This document shows positions 35,016-47,637 of a stretch of DNA of 64,000 bases, piece after piece (position 1 is the stretch's first letter; each line of letters opens with the position of its first letter). Under the pieces are notes generated by a model, which saw nothing but the letters and a program-made list of their open reading frames with translations, had not been told where the DNA came from and made no database searches. The position numbers and the translations under genes are program-made. The stretch lies in assembly GCA_963682025.1 (NCBI GenBank), contig OY821519.1, positions 131,603,612 to 131,667,611 of the forward strand. The letters run 5' to 3'. The stretch comes from Cordilura impudica (lineage: Eukaryota; Arthropoda; Insecta; Diptera; Scathophagidae).

Positions 35016-38000
35016 CAGAGCCTACGGTCAAACTCGAGTACTCGAGCTACTCGAGTAGTTGATCAACTACTCGAAAACATGAAAAAATGCTACTCAAAAA
35101 TTACTACTCGAGCTACTCGTTGAGCTCGAGTAGCTGATCAACTGATCAAATTAGCATTTTTTGATGTTTGAAAGCATGCAAAAAGTTAAATATAGGTATT
35201 TAGTAAAACAAATGTATATTTTTTAGAATCGTACAGATACCGGTAATATCATCATTAAATTTCACTTGAATCGGAGTGTCGCACTGGCATGGGCAAACTA
35301 CTACTCGAAAAAGCTCGACGACTTTCCATACAAATGTATGAAAATATTAACTTTATAAATGTTTGACGTCATTTAAAAAAAAAATTTCCAAAAATACATG
35401 GTGTGATTTTACGTATTTTGAAGTCAGTTATATTGGTAGATTAGTCTCCTGAAATATTGAAGCATTCTAATAAAAACTACTCGAAATAGATCATCCACGT
35501 TCCACCCAAATGTATGGAAATAATTTTCTTCGTATATGTTTGATGCATATTTACAAAAAAATTTTTGAAGAACACTTGGAAAAAGCTCTTAGTATTTTAA
35601 TCTGAATATATTTAGAGAATATGTTTTCAAAATTTCAAAGCATTTCGACAAAAATGTTAGCGTGTGGGAGCAACTATTCGAAAAAGATCGGAAATTTTGC
35701 AAAAAGTGCAAAAACAAAAAAAAATTTTTTAATTTTTTCACTGTGTGTAATTGACCATATTCATAGATTACTCATAAAAAAATTTAAACCATTCCGACCA
35801 AAATTGTGGCGTTGGTATAGCACTACTCGACTTATATTGGCCACTTTCTATACAAATGTGTGAATATATGACCTTATGTGAAGTTTGATGATATTTTCTA
35901 GAAAATTTTCCACAATGACATAACAAAAAATTATATTCGTTAGAGCTGTGTATATAAGGAGAATACTTCCTTCAATTTTCAAAGTATTCCGCCAAAAATT
36001 GAAGCTTGGAGGAACTACTATTACGAAAAACAAAAAATAAAAAATAAATTTTTAAAAAAAAAAAAATTTTTTTTCTTTTTACTGCCCGTAATTGACCTTA
36101 TTCACAGATGACTCATTTAAAAAATTAAGTTATTCCGATTAAAATTGAGCACTGGGCGAACAACTACTCGAAAAAGATCAGCCACTTTCTATACAAATAT
36201 GTGAAAATTTGCTCTTATTTTAAGTTTGATGTAACTATAAAAAAAATTTCCATCACGACTTACTAAAATATTTTACTATTTGTAATTGGAAATATATCGA
36301 GATAATATTCTTAAAGTTTCAAAGTATTCCAACAATAATTGTGCTGTTGGCGAACTACTACTCGAAATAGCTCGACCACTTTCCATACAAATATATGAAA
36401 AAATTCACTTCATGCAGGTTTGACATCGATTTACAAAAAATTTAAATACACACATGGTACATGGATTTCGCTGAAGGATTTGGCTAATTTTTTTCGGGTA
36501 GTATTTCGGCAACAGCACAATTATTACCGAAATTCTTTGAAATTTTAAGGACGTTATGTCCCCTTATATGCTATTTTAGAATTTATAAATTTGTAGCAAG
36601 TGTTTTTGAAAAAGAATTTTTTTTTAATTACTGATCTTTTTCGAGTAGTAGTTCGTCCACCCCACACCTTTCACCCGAGTGTTTCAATATTTTAGAAAAA
36701 TAATGTGTTGATACAATGGACTACAATTTGTATTAATTTTTACCATACTCTTGAAAAATTTTTTGTGAGTCGATGTCAAACTTCCATGAAGTGAATGTTT
36801 TCATACATTTGTATGGAAAGTGGTCGAACTTTTTCGAGTAGTAGTTTGTCCACCACACAATTATTGTCGGAAAGGTTTAAAATTTAAAAGAAATACTCTT
36901 CTTACATTTCTAAATCTAAAAAATAAAACTTTCGGCTATGTCATTATAAAAAATTTTCTGTAAAATTATCTCAAACATGAAATAAGAGCAAATTTTCACA
37001 CTTTTGTATGGGAAGAGTCTGATCTTTTTCGAGTTGTTGTTCGTCCGAGCCACAATTTTGGCCAGATTACTTTGAAATTTTGTGTACGAAATGTAATCAT
37101 ATTTCCAACTTTAAAAATCATAAGTTTGTACCATGTGTGCCTTAAATATTTTATGTAAATCGATGTCAAACTTGCATGAAGTGAATTTTTTCATATATTT
37201 GTATTGAAAATGGTCGAGCTTTTTCGAGTAATAGTTCGACAACAGCACAATTATTGTCGGAATACTTTGAAATTTAAAGAAGATTATCTTGATATATTTG
37301 CAACTACAAACAGTAAAAAATTTTGGCAAGTCGTGATGAAAATTTTTGTTTAAAGTTACATCAAACTTGAAATAAGAGCAAATTTGCACACATTTGTATA
37401 GAAAGTGGCTGATCTTTTTCGAGTAGTTGTTCGCCCAGAGCTCAATTTTAATCGGAATGACTTAATTTTTTAAATAAGTCATCTGTGAATAAGGTCACAT
37501 TTATTTTTTATTTTTTGTTTTTCGTAATAGTAGTTCCTTCAAGCTTCAATTTTTGGCAGAGGGCTTTGAAACTTGAAGCAAGTGTTCTCTTTGTACAGCT
37601 CTAACGAATATAATTTTTTATTACTTCATTGTGGAAAATTTTCTGGAAATATCATCAAACTTCAAATAAGAGCATATTTTCACACATTTGTATAGAAAGT
37701 GGCCAATATCAGTCGAGTAGTGCTATACCGACGCCACAATTTTGGTCGGAATGGCTAAAGAATTTTTATGATTAATCTCTGAATATAGTCAATTACAGAC
37801 AGTGAAAAAATTAAATAAAAAATTTTTTACACTTTTTCCAAAATTTCCCATCTTTTTCGAGTAGTTGCTCCCACACGCCAAAGTCGTATAGCTTTTTCGA
37901 GTAGTAGTTTGCGCACGCCGGTGCGACACTCCGATTCAAGTGAAATTTAATGATGATATTCCTCGTATCTGTACGATTCTAAAAAGTATACATTTATTTA

Positions 38001-38089
38001 CTAAATACCTATATTTAACTTTTTACATGCTTTCAAACATGAAAAATGCTAATTTTTATTACTTGAAGCTCGAGTAATGCGGAGCCCCG
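35016..38089. mobile_element. hAT-type foldback element, 3.07 kb, 8-bp target duplication
   Basis: ATTCTAAC flanks the element exactly on both sides (35008-35015, 38090-38097), the 8-bp duplication of the hAT superfamily. The ends are CAGAGCC...GGAGCCCCG, imperfect complements. The arms pair from the ends to a centre near 36500-36600. Each arm is built of units of about 190 bp that begin with actactcgaaaaag and continue through ccactttctatacaaatgtg and agtttgatg. Starts in the left arm are near 35300, 35480, 35672, 35822, 36015, 36162 and 36353; mirror-image units occur in the right arm. No coding sequence. Insertion is into an older HINE-A copy (38098-38212). Confidence 0.85.
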
Positions 38090-38097
38090 ATTCTAAC

Positions 38098-38212
38098 GTA
38101 CAAATTATATTGAGTGGCATTATTAATATGTGGCCTGCATATATGAAAATGTTCATATCGGATACTATTCCAAAAATATCGATCACGACAACACTTGGAA
38201 ATGTCATTTTTT
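38098..38212 (-). repeat. Old HINE-A remnant, first part
   Basis: tgagtggcattattaat and atatgaaaatgttcatatcgg match HINE-A. The element continues at 43841-44200 beyond HINE-B copy 3. It therefore served as target for both the hAT foldback on its left and HINE-B on its right. Confidence 0.65.
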
Positions 38213-39713
38213 TATACCCTCCACTCCAGTGTGCAGAGGGTATATATAAGTTTGTCATTCCGTTTGTAATAATTAGAAAAAAATTCTGGACCCCATAAAA
38301 TATATATATTTGTGATCCTTATAACAAGCGAAGTTGATATAACGATGTCCGTCTGTCCGTCTGTCCGTCTGTCCGGCTGTCCGTCTGTCCGTCTGTGGAA
38401 ATCACGATGACGGCTTCAATCGGATAGCTAGGGTGCTCCTTGGTATAAAAAATGATTCACTAACATCCTGAGAAGTTTGCTATTTAAAATCGTCCAAATC
38501 GGTTAATCTGGTCCCGAGAATTGAGCGAAGAATTAAAAAGTCATGAGAAAATATGATTTGAATATGTGTTCTTGTGATAACGACCTCAATAGGGCAGATA
38601 GGGCGCTTGTTTTTAGTGAGAATGATTCACTAGCATCTTGAAAAGGTTCCTGTTTTTAAATCATGACAATAGGTTTCATAGGTGCCGAGAAATCACTGAA
38701 AAGGTAAAAAAAAATATGACGTTTTCCTATATTGTTTTCTTAAATTTTGTATTTTGTCATAGCTGTGCATGTTGTTTTTGTGGTCGTTGTGTTAATAATA
38801 TAAAAATTCATCAATATCAATATTTTTTGGTGTAATATTTAAGTTAATTAATTAATAAAAGAAACTATATAAAATCAATATCAATATTCTGCGATTTTTA
38901 TAACATCACAAAATGTTACAAATTGATACATACTACTGTTGCCAATATCAAAATACTATAAATAATATTCATATATTTTGTATGTGTATATCCATAATAA
39001 GCGCATATTAAAATAAATCGGTATTTTATTTTATTTTTACAAAATTCTGAAATTTTTAGAGTTGAAAAAATAGTATGGTTTTAAGAGTTGTATTTTTAGT
39101 ACATGTAGTTATAAACCCTGCATACTTGCTTTCAAAAGTAGTAGGTAGGTAGGTAAGCCATAAAATATTTATTTACCCTGTAAAAAAAATTGTTGTTTAG
39201 AAGAATACTATTGTCAGATGTTAAAAAAAGATGTTAATTAAAATAAATTTTTAAACTTTGTTATTTAATGTCGGGACGGAGGCAAACGCCATTTCGAAAA
39301 TTTTGTTTCAACAGTTATCCACATTAAGAATAACCGCGGAGCTCAGCTCAATCAATGTGCAATGATCGAGCCTTGCCCTGGGAAACATGCGTTTATGCTT
39401 TTCTTAACACAAACGCCATTCCCAACTACCAAAAATTTTTGACACGAGCTATTCACATTATGAATAGTCGCGGAGCTCAACTCAATCATAGTGCAATGAT
39501 GAAGCTTCGCCCTGGGAAACATATATTCATGCTTTTCTTAGCACAAACCGAACTTCTTATGGCACATTAAAAATAAACTAATTGAGAAGTACAATTCATC
39601 ATTACGCTGTATTATAATACTATTTTCTTATTTTACTAGTAGCTAGTAAACAAACTGATCGTATCATTGTGAACGAAATAGAATTGAAATTGTATGCAGA
39701 TTTGTTTTACTTA

Positions 39714-40193
39714 GTCCGAGTTCACACAAGGCAACTTTTGTTGCGCAATTCTTGAGTTTGTAGATGTTTGCGGTGAGGGGAATAAAAAGGGAAAAATAAT
39801 TGCCGGTTCTCGGATATTTCAAGCAATTCTCTCATTCGCTTTTTTTTTGTTGAATATTTGACATTTCTTTTCATTCGGTGTTTCGCTTCTTGGTGTGAAG
39901 AATTCGTAATTATTGTTTACTTTATTAAAATAGCCTTTAAATGGATTCGGGACTTAATTTTTTTCTTTTGAATTCATTTTTCAACAAAACCAATTAAATT
40001 AATTTATGTATGTATGTATTTAATTTTATTATTGTTCTTTACGACTAGAGCACAAATGTCAAATTATAAGAAAATAAAAACACAACAAAACAGTAAAATT
40101 GCCGAAGAAATTGTCGTGTGTGGACATAAAAGCAATTTCAAAAAGAATTGCCAAAAAGTTGCGCAATAAAAATTGCCTTGTGTGACCCCCGAC
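39714..40193. mobile_element. Harbinger-like MITE with TTA target duplication
   Basis: Terminal inverted repeats GTCCGAGTTCACACAAGGCA and, complemented, GTCGGGGGTCACACAAGGCA, followed by a shared ttgcgcaa. TTA is at both borders (39711-39713, 40194-40196). The left-arm partner has one TTA at the same point (complement of about 29070-29090), confirming a 3-bp duplication. No coding sequence. The PIF/Harbinger label is inferred from the TTA target. Confidence 0.85.
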
Positions 40194-41074
40194 TTAAAAA
40201 ACCTGTTTCTACAGATAGTGAATAAAATCCCAGTAAGCATTTTATGCAATAAATGATCATGTAGAGTCTTTTTGACTCATATGTGCTATTAAAACAGTTA
40301 TAAATACGCCCTTTTGCTGATCACAAAATAGTCTTTTGTTGGGATTAAATATTACCTTACCCGCGAATCTTCTTGAGAGTCCTTTTTATCCGCTTTTCTA
40401 ATCAGTTTCGACTCATTTTTGAGTCTTATTTAATGTAATTTTTCTATAAATCACTTTCTAAGAGAAAGCAAAAATCATTATCTAGTCTTTTTCTAATAGC
40501 GCATGTGATTAAGCAGTTTTTAATTATCAAAAGTGCTCGAAGAAGACACAGTAAGGTATTTTTTGTTAAAACAATCTTCGAAATGATGACTGGGATATCG
40601 TATATTTTTGTTAACACACAAACATATGCATAGCAGCACGAGTAAACCGAACTCAAATTGGCTTCTTATATGTATACAGCCGAACAAAAATGAAAATACT
40701 CACCAAAGAGTAAAGTAAGCAACAATTTCATTCAGTCTTATGGAAGCTTTTGAACAAAGCAAGTCTATGTCGCGTTGTCTTGTGAATTTTTACATTGTTT
40801 TTTAATAGGTACTAGTGATGCCAGGAGATTTTTTCAGAAATCTCTACGCTTATGAAAAAAATTCCCTTTTTTCCCTACACTACTTTTTTTAAAATTTATT
40901 TTTAATTTGTACAATTTCAATTATGTAAAAATAAAAAATAAGATAAAAATATCATGAGAATTACATAAGAATAATATAAAAAACATACAGATATTATAAA
41001 AAAAATATTTTTGCAATTCTGTTTAATTCATCTTTTTGATATGGTTAGATGTGCATTTAAAATTTACACAATTA

Positions 41075-41578
41075 AAGGTGTGTTTACACTATGTGTATTT
41101 TCCATATGTAAATTCAGTTTTACGATCCATACGTAATTCGGCGTGTGTGTCAAAATTGGCGTTTTACATACAATTCATCATTTTGCGATCAAACGTACAT
41201 ATGTATTTCCGTATGACATAACCTCTAAATGTAAACAACAGCTGATTTAATTTGTGAATTTACAAAAAGTTATTGTTAAAAATAAAGTAATATATTTTTT
41301 ATATTTTTTAATTGTTAATTAATATTAAACAATTTATTTTTCTTTCAATATTTATCTTTATAATTTACTCTGTTTTTCTTTCGCCACAAGCAGTATTGTA
41401 TTTTAATATGGTTGTCATGCCAAAATTGAACCTGCTCTAATTGAAAAATTTACATATGTTTTGCCAAATGTGTTGTACATAAACAGTTTTTGAAAGGGTT
41501 CACACTATGTGTACAAATTGCATGTGCTAAAACAATAAGAAAAACACAAGCAAAACACATAGTGTGAACGCAGCTTAA
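41075..41578. mobile_element. MITE with TTCACACTATGTG ends and a 4-bp duplication
   Basis: Terminal repeats ggtgtgtttacactatgtgt at the left and, complemented, gctgcgttcacactatgtgt at the right. Comparison with the empty site in the left arm (acaattaattaaaatg) shows four extra bases, most simply a TTAA duplication. Internal inverted motifs (cacatgcaatttg, catatgtattt) and no coding capacity. A truncated relative is at 27025-27366. Confidence 0.75.
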
Positions 41579-41636
41579 TTAAAATGGCTTGCAAATGAGA
41601 TGTTACAACTCAAACAGAATATTTGTTCTTGGTTTT

Positions 41637-42798
41637 CAGTGTTGCCGTTTTAGCTTTTTAGTTGCTAGATTTAGCAACTTTTTTTGTCGTTTAGCATCCA
41701 AAATTTATCAAAAGATGCTAGATGCTAACTTAGAATCTTTTATTAATAAAATGTTGCTTTTAGCATCTTTTAATGGTATTGATATGTTTTTATTTCTCAA
41801 AGTGTAGTACAGTAATTTTGTGTACTACTCCTTTTACCACTCTGCTCGTTTCTTTCAACAAATATAACAAAACATTTTGAAATAGAAGAATGTAAATACC
41901 AACAACAGTTTTTAATGAATTTGAAAGTCGATTGCCAAAAAATATTATTGTATTAAAAAATGCCAAAATTTTCAATACAAAACACATTAAAACGGGTAAA
42001 AGAACAGATAACCAATATATTAGAAGAGTTTAAATTTATATCATCTGAAACAGAAAAAATTCAAATCCAATGGAGTTATATCACAGAACAAAACTGGGAT
42101 ACAACACTGAATACAACCTCTTTATGGATTGAAAAATTCTATTGGCGAAAATCCATTTTAGGAATCAATATTTGTGTTGTCTATATTAGTTTTGTCTTTC
42201 TCAAAAGCCGAAGTTGAACGTTTGTTTAGCTTAATAGCTTTAATTAAAATCAAACTTCGAACAGAATAAAATCCGAGTTGTTATGTTCTGTAATACGTAT
42301 AAAAGAAGGATTGAAATTGAAAAATTGGTGCTGTCACACTTACAATATACCGAGCGATGTCGTTGATAAGAGTCGATCGTCAGAAATATATCAGAGCCAA
42401 GAAGAACTTGAAGATGAAGACATCACAGAAATGTTAGATTCCATAAACCAATTATTCTAATATAATCGTATCTTTTGATAATGTAATTTCTGTTATATTT
42501 TAAATAAAAAAAAAATCCTCTAAAATATTTAATTTAAGTTTAAAATAAACTCAATTTGATGTTAATAAAAATTTCAGATGAAATCCAAAATAATTTTAAT
42601 TAAAAATTAAAAAATATAAATCGAAACATATGTTTTATATTAATTTTTCGATTTAAAAACCAAAGAATTTATTAATAAGTATATAATTTTTCAGTATAAA
42701 GGTAATGAAATTTGAAAAAAAAAAATTAGCATCCAGTACGTTTAAGCATCTTTTTTTGCAATTTAGCATCTTTACAATTTCAAATTATGGCAATACTG
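41637..42798 (+). mobile_element. hAT element, deletion derivative, 1.16 kb
   Basis: Ends CAGTGTTGCC and GGCAATACTG, flanked by ttggtttt (41629-41636) and ttgggttt (42799-42806), an 8-bp duplication with one change. The left HINE-B arm has one ttggtttt at the matching point (complement of about 27650-27670), the unoccupied site. The repeated motif tttagcatc/gatgctaaa lies just inside both ends. It encodes only a transposase tail. Confidence 0.9.
41960..42460 (+). pseudogene. hAT transposase C-terminal part, decayed
   Basis: The hAT C-terminal dimerisation region is recognisable as SKAEVERLFSLIALIKIKLR (about 42198-42257), then ELLCSVIRIKEGLKLKNWCC (about 42272-42332) and a tail to 42460 ending EEDITEMLDSINQLF-like. 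Upstream, 41960-42190 has ETEKIQIQWSYITEQNWDTT in another frame. A stop after LRTE and at least one frameshift break it. The catalytic and zinc-finger regions are missing, so a source element elsewhere must have mobilised it. Confidence 0.8.
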
Positions 42799-43840
42799 TT
42801 GGGTTTAAAAGATTTTTTATAACAGTGGTTATAAGCATGTATACTTAGATCTGATTTATCGCATTTTAATATATTTTCAAAAGCCTTGCATTTGCATTTA
42901 TAGTCGTCACCTTTGACCTGCTCCAGCCATCCATTAGCTTCTCTCTCTCAACTAACTGAAGCAAAATCTTTATGTTCTGTATTTCTTTGATGTGTTTTCA
43001 GCATCATCGAAAAACGAATCGGACATTTTTCTAAAATTAATTATGTTTCTAAATTAATTATGCTCAAATTTATAATATTTTAATGTTATGCACAAAACAG
43101 TGTTTTATACTTGTCATTGTTATTAAAGAATCCACATATTTACTTCCTTCATATTATGGAGTTATTACCAGACTTAAAAAGACTTTAAAGTTTAAAATTG
43201 AAAAAAATTATGCGATATTTAACAAATACATTCAAAATAGTTTTGACTGAAATTTTTGGCAGTTTTAGTTTTGCCTTGTATCAGTAAAATGTTCAGATAT
43301 TAACTAAAAAAAAACAGTTTGTTAAATATTTTCATCTTAATTATCTTAATTAATTTAAAGACACAAAGATAGATTTAATACAATAAAAAGAAGTAAGAGT
43401 TGAAAGTTGATCTATGCGGACTCACAAATGTGCCCTATACTAATAGGTCTGGAAAATTGAAAAGGATTGTAAAAAATAAAATGCACCTTTATATTAAAAA
43501 ATTTAAATTAAAAAGAAAATTACAAAATAAACCATTTACCTGGTTAAACTTAATATTGTTTGTAATTATCTGGATCAGGTTAGTATTTAAAATGGGATAA
43601 ATCGGGAGTCATTCTGCCAATTTATGACCTAAAATATGTAGACACCTCTATAAAATGCTGAAAATTCAGAGCATTTGTTGTAATAATTCAGTAATAGGTT
43701 TATCAAAGTGTTTACATATTCAAATATTTTTTATACATTTGTTACAAATAGTGCAAGAAGTCCAGATATTAATGTAAACGTAAAACCCAGGTGGAGGGTA
43801 TCAAAGATTCGGCATAGCCGAATTTAACACTCTTACTTGT

Positions 43841-44200
43841 TTTTTTGTCAAAAACAGCAGTTTGAAAAAATCTATGGAATATTATTGTTTTTCAATAGAT
43901 TTGGGTAAAAATTGGAAAAAAAAATGTATATGGGGACTATGACTAAAGGGTTTATTTTGGGTCTACTAATTTATGAGTGCAAGAAACACACATCAACCCA
44001 ATTTGACCGATACCTTTGATAATCTGGATCTTACGGCAATTTAAATCAATCTCATCGGAGTAAGTTGTATGCAGACTAATTCTCAGCATGCACTGATTTT
44101 CACCAATCACAATAGCGATCGTCTTATGACCGACAAAAGCTTATATATCAAAGTTCATCAAAATATATTTATATTTGCTACCTGTCCTTTGATTCCAAGG
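43841..44200 (-). repeat. Old HINE-A remnant, second part
   Basis: Continues 38098-38212. Matches to HINE-A include ttgtttttcaatagattt, atggggactatgactaa, ggatcttacggcaattta, agcatgcactgattttcacc and ggccgataaaagcttat-like sequence. The terminal part is lost. Confidence 0.65.
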
Positions 44201-45190
44201 TCCATATGAAAAAAATGCCTCGGTGGTAACAGAAAGGCTATGGAAGTTATTGAATATCGCTGGAAATGTGTATGAAGCTAAAAGGTGATTATGTTGAAAA
44301 ATAAAGGAAATTCTTCCCAAATTTAGGTCCTTATGAATGCAAATGTAGTTAAAGCTCAAAAATTTAGAAAAATTTCGAGGCATTATTGCCAGAAGTGTTC
44401 CATTTGCTAGCGTATTTCATTCGCTAAATAAATTTTTTTGCAAAGTTTTTTCTTTCAGTGTCTCTAAACAGTTTACATTTAATTTGTTTATACGTCTTTT
44501 ATTGTAATGATAACAAATTTTTCCAATAACCATAACAATATACAATTTTGGCTTTGGAATCTGTTTTAAATATTTATTTCTTTTTTGTTCTTATTGATTG
44601 GTATTATATTTTTCTTGGCTTTTTTGTTTTTGAAAGTATTTATGTACCTACACATTATTTTTTGTTGTTTATTGTATAAATTATGTGCTAAATTATTTAA
44701 TTGTTTCCTTGAACTGTAGCAGAAACACTTTTACCTTATTAAAATATATATATAAATCGGATATATCAAATAATTTTAGTAATGAACTCATAATTAAAAA
44801 CACATTAATGTTTCTTTAGCTGGGGGCTGTTAATTACTAATATAGATTTGGTCTAAGGTTAAGGGTATTTAGAACATTGAATAATAACACAAAACAAATT
44901 AAATTTTGCACAAATGCTTACTACTTTTTTTCTAATTAAGTAATTTATAGATAATAAGTAGTATAGCGTTTAAGGAGTGTTTCGTTTCCAAATCGTAAAC
45001 ATTAAAGCTGGAAATTAAATGAAAACCTATGAAGCCAAATGCTCAATTATCTTCTGAAATTATGTGTGGTTTACATTTTGACTGTTGCAAGCGTTTTTTT
45101 TTTTTTTTTTTTTTTTTGACAAAGATGAATGAATTCGAATGAAGAAAATTAATTGTTGAGAAATGCAAAGCAATCTAAACAGATTGCAAG
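44201..45190. other. Unassigned stretch with a 24-base T run
   Basis: 45094-45117 is an unbroken run of T. No LINE or SINE body adjoins it. No coding signal. Confidence 0.5.
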
Positions 45191-45194
45191 TAGA

Positions 45195-45715
45195 AAAATT
45201 ATTGTCCGTCTACACCAACATTACGATGCGCTATGCCATGCGTTTCCAACAAATTAGAGATAGAAAATAGGCATATTCCAAATTTGAGTGCCTTGTTATT
45301 AATTTTTTTTGTCTGCAGATATGAAAAAGTTTCATATCGCATGCTATACTTATATGGGGACTATGTCGAAAAATGAAGCTATCCTGACCATGTTTGGTAG
45401 AGTCACGTACTTTTTGCAAAAACATATACAAACCAAATTTGAGCAAAATATGTGCAATAATTTTGGTTTTTGAACATCGGGAATTAGCTTTTTATGCGGG
45501 GCTATGATAACGGATTTTCCTACAGGTTTTATAATTGGATTCCTTATTAATAGGTATAATAAAAACATACAAAACCAATTTTACCAAGACTTTTTTCATA
45601 ATTTGGATCTCATATGGGTTATTTGTATGGGGACAAGATCCGAACATGCACTGATTTTCACCAATTTCAATAGCGTTCGTCCTATGACCGATGAAAGCCT
45701 ATATACCAACAGCAG
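45195..45715 (-). repeat. Old HINE-A copy, truncated
   Basis: Matches from the hairpin-end region (tgtccgtctacacc, a worn TATAGTCGGTC), through gcagatatgaaaaagtttcatatcgc, to aatttcaatagcgttcgtcc. Heavily diverged; the TATACCC end is missing. Confidence 0.7.
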
Positions 45716-46009
45716 CAACGTTTAACCTAAACTATACCAAATATCGCATAAAGCCGAAACACGTTCTTAATTAAACTTAATGAATATGCACATAGTTTAA
45801 CAACTTAATTAAATAACACAAAAACTTTAGAATGCATCTCCACAAAGAATGAAGAAAGTAAAATTGAGTTTGGATAGCTAAACAAAATTTACTTACGCGC
45901 CCACTCGAATAATCGAGAAAGTTAAGTCAAACAGATTAATTTAAATTGAGGAAATATCATATAACAAATACTCAGATAATTTTGCATTATTTAGCCGATT
46001 ATATACATA
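45716..46009. other. Unassigned AT-rich spacer
   Basis: Nothing recognised. Confidence 0.4.
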
Positions 46010-46401
46010 CTAGCAGATTCCAGCCCTCGAAATTCGAGCGCAAATTCTAGGAAATGTTATTTTTTCATTAAATAAAGACCCTAAAAGTATGCTAATCAAT
46101 TATAGCCAATTCACAAATCAACACAATAAACAAACTCATTTTTATTACAAACACATTAACAAATTTAATAAACACACACATGGCATACGTATAATTTTAT
46201 GTATGTGTTAGTAGCAACTTTAAATGCAATTTACTCAAAACAAAATTTACTCAAAATAATAAAAAAAAAATAAAACTGTAAATCTGCAAAACGGCCAAAA
46301 AGAAATACCTTTCAAATAATATACGTTTGATCAAAATCGGGATAAAACGGTAGAACAAAACATCGGTCACAAGAAATTGCCTAGCCTATTAATATTATAG
46401 A
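46010..46401 (-). mobile_element. Non-autonomous Helitron-type element (HelN copy 5)
   Basis: TC start (46401) and CTAG end (46010) on the minus strand; A|T flanks correct. A 20-bp stretch containing caaaa.aaatttactcaaaa is locally doubled near 46240. Hairpin ctcgaaattcgag. Confidence 0.88.
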
Positions 46402-47261
46402 TATACAAAAAAGAAATGGTATAAATAATGCTCTTTATTAATAACTTTGTTTTTGTATTTTTTAATAGCAAAATAAAAGTTTTGTTTTCAGTTTTTTAAT
46501 TCATTTGGACCAAATAAAGAAAATAATGGATAAATTCTCCTTAATTCTAGAATATAAATTTTTTCAACGTTTTTCCTAACAAAGCCGACCAACTTTTCCA
46601 CAACTAACAGGATTTACCTGCTATTTAAAACCTTATCCCGCCTAATATTTAATTGGCTACACACAGAAGACAGATTCGTTGTGGCTACCAAATTTATAGC
46701 CAACCGAATTTCGATGAATTTAATAAACTAATTCCAGGATCTTTACAATAGCAATTCTGTTGTCTTAACAATATATGTTTGATCACAGAAGAAGACAGTT
46801 TGCTTTCTACTAATGGTCCGGACACTTCAGATATGCCAAAAGAAAGTTTGTAATCCAGATTAAGAAAAAAATTTCAGCGACAATATTGGCTTCAGTTTGA
46901 TTTTTTGAAATTATGATCACAATTATCAAGGTATTTGCCCGAAATAAGCTTTGATCTCCAGATTATAAAACAATTATTTTGCCAAAATTTATTTTGTGTC
47001 GTTTTGAAGATAATTTGGTTTAACCACATAATTTGAATTCAATTTGCTGCGATTCCTCTTCATTTTCAGATAAAAGTATTCTTATATTTTTTGACTGTCG
47101 GCCGCAACCGACATATAAGATTACAACTTGCATTCTTCAGATTCTACACAATGTTTAGTTCCATAAATATTTAATTTATCTATTGTGAATAATTTCCCTG
47201 GACTGAAAGAAATGTATACAAAATATACAATTTTAAATTATTCGATTTACTTTTGATATAA
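46402..47261. other. Unassigned AT-rich stretch
   Basis: No recognised coding or repeat signal. Confidence 0.4.
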
Positions 47262-47617
47262 CTAGCAAATTCCAGCACTTGAAATTCGAGGGCAATTTCT
47301 AGGCAATTTTATTCATCTACTGAGCCAATTCACAAACCAACACTTTTTTGGTTTATTATTATTGTGAATGAAGATAACAAACTCATTAGCAAACTTAATA
47401 AACACACACATAGCATAGTATAATTTTATGTATGTGTTAGTAGCAACTTTTAATGCAATTTACTCAAAATAAAGGGAAAAAATTAAAAAACCTGTAAATC
47501 TGGTGAACAGCTAAATAGAAATACCTTTCAAGTAATATACGTTTGGTCCAAATCTGGATAAAACAGTAGAACAAAACATCGGTAACAGGAAATCACCAAG
47601 CCTATTAATATTATAGA
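47262..47617 (-). mobile_element. Non-autonomous Helitron-type element (HelN copy 6)
   Basis: Ends TC (47617) and CTAG (47262) on the minus strand with A|T flanks. 356 bp. It ends only about 20 bp from HINE-A copy 5. Confidence 0.88.
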
Positions 47618-47637
47618 TCTGATTAATATGTCCTAAT

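Larger units (their letters stand above)
38213..43840 (+). mobile_element. HINE-B copy 3, 5.6 kb, right arm of the giant inverted pair
   Basis: Starts TATACCCTCCACTCCAGTGT, with an expanded CCGTCTGT tract at 38348-38396. It ends with hairpin arms ATTCGGC/GCCGAAT at 43807-43822 and CTTACTTGT. Removing the hAT (41637-42798) and two MITEs (39714-40193, 41075-41578) leaves about 3.5 kb collinear with copy 2. It is inserted in an old HINE-A copy. No long reading frame and no replicase motif are visible in the non-inserted sequence. Confidence 0.8.

Noticed and set aside
41960..42460. Domesticated hAT-derived host gene
   Set aside because: The frame is broken, the zinc finger and catalytic core are missing, and terminal repeats with a target duplication show an ordinary deletion derivative.
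45094..45117. Poly(T) as the tail of a LINE or SINE on the minus strand
   Set aside because: No element body or target duplication is visible beside it.
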